A DNA stretch of 5,612 nucleotides from Nitrospinaceae bacterium (GTDB taxonomy: Bacteria > Nitrospinota > Nitrospinia > Nitrospinales > Nitrospinaceae): assembly GCA_029261615.1 (NCBI GenBank), contig JAJDAX010000289.1, forward strand, positions 1 to 5,612, in the 5' to 3' direction. Numbering within the stretch: the first letter of the stretch is position 1; each line of letters starts with the position of its first letter. The notes below the pieces were generated by a model that saw only the letters and a program-made list of their open reading frames with translations, was not told the origin of the DNA and searched no databases. Position numbers and translations under genes: made by a program. Positions 1-5,612 of this stretch are shown here, piece after piece.

Positions 1-1
1 T

Positions 2-451
2 GATGATTTTGGCGCGGGCGGACCTTTCGCGCGGATCAAGGTTCTCAATGAGGCCAAATGGCTGCCGCAAATGGCGGTGGGTGGAATTTCAATCATCGGC
101 GACGATACGTTGGAACAGCACACATTGTTCTTTGCCTTGTCAAAAAACTTTTCTCTCCGGTCAATGGGTCTCCCGATCGATATGAAACTGAATGCTGGCG
201 TAAAGAAGCTCTGGTTTGAAGCGCGGGCGGATGATCATGCCGGTTATTTTGGTGCTGAGGTGAAACTACCCAAGCATGTTTATCTTGTTGGTGAAATCCA
301 GCAGGAGACTACAGGCTCAACAGCGGTTCCCTGGTCTGCGGGCGTGCAGGTGCGTCATCCGGAAGGTTATGGGTTCAGCCTGGCGGCGCTTCAGCCTGGC
401 GGCAGCAATAATGTCGGTGTCTTCATCGGGGTGGGAATCAACTTCGAATAG
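2..451 (+). CDS. C-terminal part of a probable outer-membrane beta-barrel protein (5' truncated)
   Basis: The reading frame is open from position 2 and runs 149 codons to a TAG at 449-451, so the true start lies outside the window. The Met at position 71 is internal: the frame upstream of it is open and reads as plausible protein (FARIKVLNEAKWLP). The sequence is a series of amphipathic beta-strand-like segments separated by Gly/Asn/Asp/Pro turns, for example AVGGISIIG, IDMKLNAGVKKLW, YFGAEVKL and YLVGEIQQ. It ends in a strand, VGVFIGVGINFE, with an aromatic residue next to the last position. That layout resembles the C-terminal strands of outer-membrane barrels, and YjbH-like or related barrel families come to mind. 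The N-terminus and any signal peptide are not visible, so neither family nor function can be fixed. It converges on the cyclase gene, with stop codons 3 bp apart. Confidence 0.7.
   Translation, partial: DDFGAGGPFARIKVLNEAKWLPQMAVGGISIIGDDTLEQHTLFFALSKNFSLRSMGLPIDMKLNAGVKKLWFEARADDHAGYFGAEVKLPKHVYLVGEIQQETTGSTAVPWSAGVQVRHPEGYGFSLAALQPGGSNNVGVFIGVGINFE
374..403 (+). repeat. Imperfect-frame direct repeat of 14 bp, period 16 bp
   Basis: The 14-mer TTCAGCCTGGCGGC occurs at 374-387 and again at 390-403, inside the 3' end of the beta-barrel gene. The period of 16 bp is not a multiple of three, so the copies are read in different frames: the first gives FSLAA and the second gives LQPGG. It may be a chance match in GC-rich sequence or the remains of a small tandem duplication. 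Confidence 0.7.
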
Positions 452-454
452 TCG

Positions 455-3400
455 TTAATCGCCGAATTCGCGCATGAGCGTTTCGGCGCGTTCGACATCG
501 ACCCTTGCACCGAGTGTTCGGAACCGTTCCCGGGCTTGCTTGATTTTATCCTGCGCCAGCTGTGTCTCCCCTTCTTTCCACAGCGCGTGGGCCAGATGAA
601 GAAGAGTCCGTGCAGCTTCCTGTTCACGATTGAGATGTTCATAGCGTTCCAGAGCTTTTAAAAGGAAAGTGCGAGCCTGTTCATTCCCCTGTTGCATCAT
701 GTGTACGCGGCCCAACCCGCGGCAGGCCCCGGCGTGGGCCAGCGGGTGGTTGTCTTCCTCGAATTCGGCCAGTACCCGATCAAATACTTCCCTCGCGCAA
801 TTCCAGTCGGCGCAAGCGAGATAACTTTCTCCCAGGATTACCAGTGATTGCCCGAGTAAAAGGGCGTTGCCGGTTGAACCCAGATTGTTAATCGCTTCCT
901 GGGCCCAATGCACCGCATCCGTTCCTTCTTCCAGTTCAATGGCCGCAACCGACAGATTGATCTGCGCAAGCGTCACCCCTCTCACATTCCCTATTTCCTG
1001 AAACGCATTGAGTGCCTTTTGGTGATGCTCGCGCGTTAATTTAAAATCGCCGTGGCTCATCCCCAGATTGCCGAGGTTGATGTGGGCCCCTGCTACGAAC
1101 TCGGTCATGCCGATGCGGTCCCAGATTTCGAGTGCGGATTCAAAATGCCGCTGGGCTTCGCTGTATTGGCCCTCGTCACGGCGGGCATTGCCCATCTGGT
1201 TACTGGCGTTGGCAAGATCGGATAGACTCGATGTTTGCCGTGCCGATGCGTAGGCCTGCGAGTAAAGTGCGACGGCTTGCTGGAACCTCCCCTGGGCATG
1301 GTGCACCTTGCCTTCAAACAGGTCCGCCCGAATTGATAGCACTGGATCTGACTGAGGGATCTTGGCTCGATAACGGCCCAGGTATTCGAGGGCCTGCTCC
1401 ATATCACATTGGAGGTAGTGCAATTCACCGAGATCGTATAGAACGTTCAAGTGTGTTTTGGGCGACCGGTCATCCTGCAAGCTGGCTTCCAGCGCCTGGC
1501 TGAGCAGGGCGAGCGCCACATCAGCTTTGCCCAGCTTGAGACTTACAGCAGCGTGCAGACGATTTGCTTCGGCTTTGTCGTGTCCGCGTCGGGCGATACG
1601 GTGCATGCCTTTGGCCATCTCTTCTGCTTCGGCATAACGCCCGAGTTTTAGAAGGATTTCCGCCGAACTGCCCAGCGCCAATACCTTGATGTGCAATCCC
1701 TTTTCGCGCCAGGTGGCGACCTTTGAGATCATTTCCTGAGCGTGATTGTATCGGGTGAGGGCTTCCTCATTTAAAAACATAGCCGCCGCGCGATCCCCGG
1801 CGCTAAGATTGGCCTGTGCGGCACCTTCCCATTGTTCAGCACGTTCATAGTGGTGAGCTAATAATTCCGACGCTATATTGAGATCACCTCCCGAGGCTTC
1901 CAGTAAGGATTCGCCGATCTGGCCGTGCAGTTCCTTGCGATCCTTGATGAGCATGGTTTCGTAACTGGCTTCACACAGGAGTGGATGATTGAAGGTCCAC
2001 CGTGGAACGGAAATGTCCAGGCCGGAAACATCCTGCACCATGGATTTTGCTTCAAGCTGGGGCAGCAATGACGGCAATGGAGGCCCCTGCCATTTTGGTT
2101 GCTCCCGCACCTTTTCGGCGATGTTTAAATTGAACTCGTAACCCTGTACGGAAAACTGCTGTAACAGGTTGCGTTCCTTTGACTCCAACCGATCGAGTCG
2201 TGTCACCTGTGCATTAAATAATGAAGAGGGCAGAACGGCCGAGGTGGCATCCGGGCAGCAGTACCAGGTGCCGTCATCGTGGGTCTGAATTATTTCTTCA
2301 GTGACCAGGGTACGCACCAGTTCTTCCAGAAACTGGGGAATGCCGCTTGCTCGTTTTACCAGATCGGATTGCAGGGCTTCAGACAACTCGGCACCGCGAA
2401 CCAGTCGGGTCAACATGGACAGTGCGACTTCATCCGGAAGAGGCATGACCTGAAGGGTTTGCAGATGTGATCCGTTTGATGGTTCACGCGTGGTGGTGAC
2501 GATAGGTAGCGGCCAGCGGCCGGTTTTTTCCCGCAGGGTTTTAAAAAACTCGACCGAGGCTTCGTCCGCAATTTCCCAGGAGTGCAGCACCAGGATAATT
2601 TCCGGGTATTGCCTGCCGAATCTCTCGAGCAGGGCGGTGATACTTTGTTCCAGAATGCGCCGCAGAGTCTGTGGGTCCCGATCCGGCGGGGGCACGTTAA
2701 GGCGGCGCGGCGCGTAGAGGTACCACAGGGCATCGCCAAAAGTGGCCATGTCGATCCCAAGTGACGGTTCCAGGGTTTCAATTTGTTCACGTTCGGTGGT
2801 GGGGATGTGGATGCGCAATACTTTGTGAACCAGCGCCCGCACCATCAACTGCACTAACCCGAAAGGCTGGCGCTGCGAGTTAGGTGTGGCGGTGAGGGGC
2901 ACCTCTTGACGACGCGGAAGGTGCCGCATGGCTTCCTCAACCAGCCGGGTTTTGCCGACACCAGCTTCGCCGGTGACCTCGATCCATTTCGAATATTTTT
3001 CATCGTTACTTAACCGCTCGACCAGATCTTTTAATTCCTGTTCGCGGCCGATGAGTGAGGTCGAGATCGGGTCGCGGTCGATCGAATCTCGATCAGTGAT
3101 TTCTTTTTCGAGGATGCGGGCCTCGACCGGATGCTCCTTGCCCTTGACCTGGAGGAACTGAACCGGGCCGAACTGGAATTGACTGCGTACCCGCCGTGCG
3201 ACTTCACCCGAGACCTGGACGCTTCCCGGCGGCGCGTTCGATTCCATGCGCGAGGCGAGATTGACGGTGTCGCCCATCACTGAATAATCTTTGCGGAATT
3301 CCGCCCCAATTTCTCCGGCCAGGACCAGACCACAATGAATCCCGATACGCATCCGCAAGATGACGCCGGTACGGGCCTGATGTTTTTCGCTGAACTCGGC

Positions 3401-3844
3401 TAGAAAAGCCTGCATACCGAGCGCGGCCCGGCAGGCGCGTTGCGGATCGTCTTCGTGCGCAACGGGGGCGCCAAACAGGGCCATCACGTTGTCGCCGATG
3501 TATTTGTCGATATAACCGTCTTCTTCCTGAATAGGCAGGCCAAGGCCTTCGAACACCAGATTCATGATGCTGTGAACTTCTTCCGGGTCGAGCTTCTCAC
3601 TCATGGCAGTGAACCCGCTGACATCAGCGAATAATACGGTCACATCGCGCCGCTCGTTTCGGACCAGTGGGGGCGGGGCGGCTTCAGATGCTGGAGGTGG
3701 GGGTGCTGGTATTGGAGGTGTCGCCGGTGCGGGCTCGGGCTGTTTGGCAGCTTCCGCTGGTGCTTCATCGGAAAAATTATTGCCGCATCCTCCACAGAAC
3801 TTAAACCCCGGCGGGCTCTCGAATCCGCATTTGGGACAATTCAT
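455..3844 (-). CDS. Zinc ribbon - class III adenylate/guanylate cyclase - STAND/AAA_16-like NTPase - TPR signalling protein
   Basis: This 1129-residue protein has no signal peptide or membrane segment and is probably cytoplasmic. Residues 1-24 form a zinc ribbon (C3, C6, C17, C20), followed by a Pro/Ala linker (about 28-60). Residues 64-240 are a class III nucleotide cyclase domain, predicted to make cAMP or cGMP from ATP or GTP. It has metal aspartates D74 (FADVSGF) and D118 (KYIGD), base-selecting positions K114 and S188, and transition-state N195 and R199 (GDTVNLASRM). K114 favours ATP. Residues 262-520 are a P-loop NTPase with IGRE at 265-268, Walker A GEAGVGKT at 292-299 and a GIPQFLEEL motif at 501-509. 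The usual acidic Walker B pair reads H421-S422. Residues 660-1115 hold about 10-11 TPR-like repeats with ~40-residue spacing, probably for partner or ligand binding. The start is supported by GGAAGGA 9 nt upstream and by the need to include the zinc ribbon. The architecture is known in bacteria; the signal sensed here is unknown. Confidence 0.93.
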   Translation of the reverse strand: MNCPKCGFESPPGFKFCGGCGNNFSDEAPAEAAKQPEPAPATPPIPAPPPPASEAAPPPLVRNERRDVTVLFADVSGFTAMSEKLDPEEVHSIMNLVFEGLGLPIQEEDGYIDKYIGDNVMALFGAPVAHEDDPQRACRAALGMQAFLAEFSEKHQARTGVILRMRIGIHCGLVLAGEIGAEFRKDYSVMGDTVNLASRMESNAPPGSVQVSGEVARRVRSQFQFGPVQFLQVKGKEHPVEARILEKEITDRDSIDRDPISTSLIGREQELKDLVERLSNDEKYSKWIEVTGEAGVGKTRLVEEAMRHLPRRQEVPLTATPNSQRQPFGLVQLMVRALVHKVLRIHIPTTEREQIETLEPSLGIDMATFGDALWYLYAPRRLNVPPPDRDPQTLRRILEQSITALLERFGRQYPEIILVLHSWEIADEASVEFFKTLREKTGRWPLPIVTTTREPSNGSHLQTLQVMPLPDEVALSMLTRLVRGAELSEALQSDLVKRASGIPQFLEELVRTLVTEEIIQTHDDGTWYCCPDATSAVLPSSLFNAQVTRLDRLESKERNLLQQFSVQGYEFNLNIAEKVREQPKWQGPPLPSLLPQLEAKSMVQDVSGLDISVPRWTFNHPLLCEASYETMLIKDRKELHGQIGESLLEASGGDLNIASELLAHHYERAEQWEGAAQANLSAGDRAAAMFLNEEALTRYNHAQEMISKVATWREKGLHIKVLALGSSAEILLKLGRYAEAEEMAKGMHRIARRGHDKAEANRLHAAVSLKLGKADVALALLSQALEASLQDDRSPKTHLNVLYDLGELHYLQCDMEQALEYLGRYRAKIPQSDPVLSIRADLFEGKVHHAQGRFQQAVALYSQAYASARQTSSLSDLANASNQMGNARRDEGQYSEAQRHFESALEIWDRIGMTEFVAGAHINLGNLGMSHGDFKLTREHHQKALNAFQEIGNVRGVTLAQINLSVAAIELEEGTDAVHWAQEAINNLGSTGNALLLGQSLVILGESYLACADWNCAREVFDRVLAEFEEDNHPLAHAGACRGLGRVHMMQQGNEQARTFLLKALERYEHLNREQEAARTLLHLAHALWKEGETQLAQDKIKQARERFRTLGARVDVERAETLMREFGD
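500..1867 (-). other. C-terminal TPR-like repeat array
   Basis: Residues about 660-1115 contain repeated helix-turn-helix units with the TPR pattern of small residues at fixed positions. Recognisable units start near residues 724, 760, 800, 838, 877, 917, 957, 996, 1036 and 1076; an earlier degenerate one lies near 665. Spacing is close to 40 residues, as in kinesin-light-chain-like TPRs. The units at 877-910 (LGN-like GNARRDEGQYSEA) and 917-950 (INLGNLGMSHGDF) are the clearest. The array probably forms a superhelix that binds a protein or peptide. Confidence 0.85.
2285..3061 (-). other. STAND/AAA_16-like P-loop NTPase domain with non-canonical Walker B
   Basis: Residues about 262-520. An IGREQEL motif opens the domain, Walker A is GEAGVGKT (292-299), and the C-terminal part carries the GxPxFLEEL motif common to this family. 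The hydrophobic Walker B strand ILVL (417-420) is followed by HSWEIADEAS, where relatives usually read EDLHWADEAS or DDLHWADPS. The two acidic residues are therefore replaced by H421 and S422, although the downstream AD (426-427) is kept. Nucleotide binding looks possible; hydrolysis is doubtful. Confidence 0.8.
3125..3655 (-). other. Class III nucleotide cyclase catalytic domain
   Basis: Residues about 64-240. Compared from memory with mycobacterial Rv1625c, all six key positions can be placed: D74 and D118 for metal binding, K114 and S188 for base selection, N195 and R199 for the transition state. The D365 position of Rv1625c is Ser here. Many bacterial multidomain cyclases have Thr there, so Ser is a modest variation and not a sign of inactivity. 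One complete domain is present, so activity would need a homodimer. Confidence 0.9.
3785..3838 (-). other. N-terminal four-cysteine zinc ribbon of the cyclase protein
   Basis: Residues 3-20 carry CPKC and, after a 10-residue gap, CGGC, giving the C-x2-C-x10-C-x2-C spacing typical of small zinc-ribbon domains found at the N-terminus of many bacterial regulatory proteins. Four cysteines are positioned to bind one zinc ion. A Pro/Ala-rich flexible linker follows, so the ribbon is probably a separately folded interaction or structural module. Confidence 0.85.
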
Positions 3845-3853
3845 GAGAGGGTG

Positions 3854-3860
3854 TCCTTCC
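3854..3860 (-). promoter_or_regulatory. Shine-Dalgarno site of the cyclase gene
   Basis: Read on the minus strand this is GGAAGGA, a strong anti-16S match, 9 nt before the ATG at 3844-3842. It supports this start, which also brings the zinc ribbon into the protein. Confidence 0.75.
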
Positions 3861-4103
3861 GAGCGCCTATGGGTTCCGTTGGGTCTTTGGAATCAACTCG
3901 CGCCTTCTCTGCCTTTTCCGGTCGGATCATGATATGCTCTTGCATTCTTTTTGCGGGACGGATAACTAAAGCCTGGTTTTGATGGCAGGCCCTTGTTTTC
4001 AAGTGCTTCCAGCCCGTTTCGTTGTGCGGTTATTACCCGATCAAGTCTCCTGCAGGCTACTTTAGCATCCTTTAGACAGGGTCTGCCACTGTCGGATTTT
4101 TTT

Positions 4104-4109
4104 GAGGAA
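4104..4109 (+). promoter_or_regulatory. Shine-Dalgarno site of the aminotransferase gene
   Basis: GAGGAA lies 8 nt before the ATG at 4118, a near-ideal spacing. It fixes the start at 4118 rather than at the downstream Met codons 11 and 20. Confidence 0.8.
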
Positions 4110-4117
4110 CACGCATC

Positions 4118-5305
4118 ATGGCCATCTCAAGTAAAGTGCTCGGTTTCATGGATCAGGCTTCCTGGATCCGGAAAATGTTTGAAGAGGGAATTCGTCTTAA
4201 AAAAGAATACGGCGAAGAGAATGTATTCGACCTGTCCCTGGGAAATCCTGTGGTCGAGCCGCCCCAGAAACTCATCGATGTGCTGCGAAAAGTTGTGGAT
4301 GATCCGACTCCGGGCCAGCATCGGTACATGCCCAATGCGGGCTATCTGGAAACACGTGAGGCTGTGGCTAAAAGCCTGTCCACGGAATGTAATGTGACAC
4401 TGGGCCCGGACAGTATCGTCATGATCTGTGGCGCGGCGGGCGGACTCAATATTACCTTGAAGACTCTGCTCGACCCGGATGACGAGGTGATCATTTTTGC
4501 ACCGTACTTTGTGGAGTACCTGTTCTACGCAGACAACCACGGCGGCAAAGCGGTTGTGGTGCAAACCAACGCGGACTTTTCGCCGGATATGGAAGCCCTC
4601 AGGGCCGCGATCACTCCGAAAACCAAAGCGGTTATCATCAGTTCCCCCAATAACCCGACCGGTGTGGTTTATTCGCGCCAGCAACTGGAGCAAATGGCGG
4701 CGGTCCTGAAAGATGGTTCCTACCACATTGGACACCCCATTTACCTGATCTCGGACGACCCGTACAAAAAAATTGTTTACGACGGTGTGGAAACGCCCAG
4801 TATTTTTGACTGCTATCAAAACAGTATTTACATAACGTCTCATTCGAAAGATCTTGCGGTTCCCGGGGAGCGAATCGGCTATGTCGCGGTACATCCTGAG
4901 TGTGACGATGCAAAAAACCTGATGGCGGGTCTGATTTTCAGCAACCGGGTGTTGGGTTTCGTCAATGCACCGGCTCTCATGCAGCGTGTGGTGCGGGAGG
5001 TGCAGGATGTGTCAGTCGATGTGGAGCCTTATAAAAAGAAGCGCGACTTGCTTTTTGGCGAAATGAGTCGTATTGGCTATGAAGTAGTAAAACCGCAGGG
5101 CGCGTTTTACTTGTTTCCGAAATCACCGATAGAGGATGTACTCAAGTTCATCGACCTCCTGGCGAACCACAAGGTGCTGGCGGTTCCCGGACGGGGTTTT
5201 GGGTCGCCCGGCTATTTCCGGCTGGCGTATTGTGTGCCGGATCGGGTCGTGGAAGGGGCACTGCCGGGACTTGAGGCGGCCTTTCAGGAAGCGAAATCGC
5301 TCTGA
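4118..5305 (+). CDS. Fold-type I PLP-dependent aminotransferase (class I/II, aspartate aminotransferase-like)
   Basis: A complete 395-residue cytoplasmic enzyme, the usual length for class I/II aminotransferases, which move an amino group between an amino acid and a 2-oxo acid. The PLP Schiff-base lysine is K244 in SHSKDLAVPGERIGY. D213 (ISDDPY) should bind the pyridine nitrogen and Y216 the 3'-oxygen. N179 lies in SSPNNPTG, R368 (YFRLAY) is the substrate alpha-carboxylate arginine, and Y70 matches the conserved tyrosine near HRYMPNAGY. The residue that stacks on the ring, Trp in classical aspartate aminotransferase, appears to be F131 in APYFVEY. The core residues argue for an active enzyme. 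The substrate cannot be read with confidence: aspartate, aromatic or other amino acids are all possible. It is divergent from the cyclase gene, and a MoeB/ThiF-like gene follows 94 bp downstream on the same strand. Confidence 0.95.
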   Translation: MAISSKVLGFMDQASWIRKMFEEGIRLKKEYGEENVFDLSLGNPVVEPPQKLIDVLRKVVDDPTPGQHRYMPNAGYLETREAVAKSLSTECNVTLGPDSIVMICGAAGGLNITLKTLLDPDDEVIIFAPYFVEYLFYADNHGGKAVVVQTNADFSPDMEALRAAITPKTKAVIISSPNNPTGVVYSRQQLEQMAAVLKDGSYHIGHPIYLISDDPYKKIVYDGVETPSIFDCYQNSIYITSHSKDLAVPGERIGYVAVHPECDDAKNLMAGLIFSNRVLGFVNAPALMQRVVREVQDVSVDVEPYKKKRDLLFGEMSRIGYEVVKPQGAFYLFPKSPIEDVLKFIDLLANHKVLAVPGRGFGSPGYFRLAYCVPDRVVEGALPGLEAAFQEAKSL

Positions 5306-5323
5306 TCAAATCCGATCTTTCAA

Positions 5324-5342
5324 GGGACTTGGACGCAGTCCC
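5324..5342 (+). terminator. Weak hairpin after the aminotransferase gene, possible inefficient terminator
   Basis: GGGACT (5324-5329) and AGTCCC (5337-5342) can pair to a 6-bp stem with a 7-nt loop, 19 bp past the stop codon. The sequence after it, GGCATTTGTT, is only moderately T-rich, so this is not a convincing intrinsic terminator. It could instead stabilise the mRNA 3' end. Confidence 0.35.
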
Positions 5343-5357
5343 GGCATTTGTTAAGAT
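5329..5357 (+). promoter_or_regulatory. Candidate sigma70-like promoter for the MoeB/ThiF-like gene
   Basis: TTGGAC (5329-5334) and TAAGAT (5352-5357) are separated by exactly 17 bp, each matching four of six consensus bases. The -35 overlaps the loop and right arm of the hairpin just listed. A competing pair, TTGTTA (5348-5353) and TATTAA (5370-5375), has a 16-bp spacer and similar quality. Both lie in an AT-rich stretch unlike the flanking genes, as expected of a promoter. Confidence 0.35.
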
Positions 5358-5399
5358 AAAACATTCACCTATTAACAAGTTTTCAAATTGGACTAAACG

Positions 5400-5612
5400 A
5401 TGAGCCTGAATCCAGATCAAATCAACCGTTACAGTCGCCACCTGCTTCTGCCGGAAGTGGGTGTCGAAGGGCAGGAAAAAATATGCAACTCAAAGGTGCT
5501 GTGTATCGGCACCGGTGGGTTGGGGTCACCGGCGGCGTTGTATCTTGCCGCAGCTGGTGTCGGCAAACTGGGTCTGATCGATTTCGACGTGGTCGACCAG
5601 AGTAATCTTCAA
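5400..5612 (+). CDS. MoeB/ThiF-family E1-like adenylyltransferase (3' truncated)
   Basis: The ATG at 5400 opens a frame that runs to the window edge, giving the first 71 residues. Members of this family use ATP to adenylate the C-terminal Gly-Gly of a small ubiquitin-like sulfur carrier (MoaD, ThiS or relatives), preparing it for thiocarboxylate formation. The N-terminus matches closely: [12 protein letters not shown] at 10-21, EGQEKI at 23-28, the nucleotide-binding loop [10 protein letters not shown] at 37-46, and [13 protein letters not shown] at 59-71, whose acidic residue (D61) normally contacts the ATP ribose. The 71 residues cannot separate MoeB from ThiF, nor show whether a C-terminal rhodanese domain (as in MoeZ) is present. 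The Shine-Dalgarno is weak (GGA at 5390-5392, 7 nt before the ATG), but the start fits the family's N-terminus. Confidence 0.92.
   Translation, partial: MSLNPDQINRYSRHLLLPEVGVEGQEKICNSKVLCIGTGGLGSPAALYLAAAGVGKLGLIDFDVVDQSNLQ

Larger units (their letters stand above)
3845..4117. promoter_or_regulatory. Divergent intergenic region between the cyclase and aminotransferase genes
   Basis: These 273 bp must hold the start signals for both divergently oriented genes unless either is read from farther away. No strong -35/-10 pair was found on either strand. The best minus-strand -10 candidate is TATCAT (3934-3929), without a recognisable -35 at the usual distance. The region also contains an 8-bp palindrome CCTGCAGG (4049-4056) and a weak 5-bp-stem inverted repeat, GACAG/CTGTC (4075-4093), followed by a T7 run. 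No small gene with a credible start was seen here. Confidence 0.45.

Noticed and set aside
1132..1503. 123-codon plus-strand open frame within the cyclase gene
   Set aside because: It lies entirely opposite the TPR-coding region, has no convincing ribosome site and gives a low-complexity translation without a known fold.
2410..2790. 126-codon minus-strand open frame in another frame of the cyclase gene
   Set aside because: Overlaps the NTPase-coding sequence in the same direction but a different frame; the composition looks like a frame shadow.
3665..3763. Pro/Ala-rich coding stretch considered as a possible membrane or repeat element
   Set aside because: It is too rich in proline for a membrane helix and has no exact repeat unit; it reads as an interdomain linker.
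3603..3932. 109-codon plus-strand frame rich in Gly and Ala
   Set aside because: The Gly/Ala run is simply the complement of the Pro/Ala linker codons of the cyclase protein.
3929..3934. TATCAT as a -10 element for the cyclase gene
   Set aside because: No acceptable -35 (CCCGCA at 17-bp spacing) and no extended -10 TG, so it is not listed as a promoter of its own.
3971..3990. Inverted repeat GCCTG/CAGGC in the intergenic region
   Set aside because: The stem is only 5 bp with a 10-nt loop and no T-run, so it cannot be told from chance.
4127..4894. 255-codon open frame on the minus strand opposite the aminotransferase gene
   Set aside because: It is fully antisense to a gene with intact family motifs, its translation shows no recognisable domain, and it probably reflects codon bias of the plus-strand gene.

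Overview
The window holds four genes from a Gram-negative bacterium with moderate GC content: two complete and two cut by the window edges. An outer-membrane-type beta-barrel C-terminus at the left edge implies a diderm. The style of the large regulatory protein and the aminotransferase fits Nitrospinota or deltaproteobacteria-like lineages. That placement is an impression from protein style only and is weakly held. No RNA gene, CRISPR array, insertion sequence or phage gene was seen.

Layout: (1) Positions 2-451 (+) are the last 149 codons of a beta-strand-rich protein, probably an outer-membrane beta-barrel. (2) Positions 455-3844 (-) encode an 1129-residue soluble multidomain signalling protein. 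From the N-terminus it has a four-cysteine zinc ribbon, a Pro/Ala linker, a class III adenylate/guanylate cyclase domain with all expected catalytic residues, a STAND/AAA_16-like P-loop NTPase domain, and about 10-11 TPR-like repeats. It converges on gene 1 with only 3 bp between the stop codons. (3) Positions 3845-4117 form a divergent intergenic region with good Shine-Dalgarno sites at both ends but no convincing promoter. (4) Positions 4118-5305 (+) encode a fold-type I PLP-dependent aminotransferase of 395 residues with all core cofactor residues. (5) Positions 5306-5399 are a 94-bp spacer with a small hairpin and a plausible sigma70-like promoter. (6) Positions 5400-5612 (+) are the first 71 codons of a MoeB/ThiF-family E1-like adenylyltransferase.

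The aminotransferase and the MoeB/ThiF-like gene are codirectional and may share a role in amino acid or sulfur metabolism, but the spacer may carry a separate promoter. The cyclase protein appears to be a single-gene sensor: the TPR and NTPase modules would sense a partner or ligand and control cyclic nucleotide production. Its most notable detail is that the Walker A motif is intact while the acidic Walker B pair usual in this family is replaced by His-Ser. No clearly new multi-gene system is visible; the cyclase protein is the best candidate for a second look.
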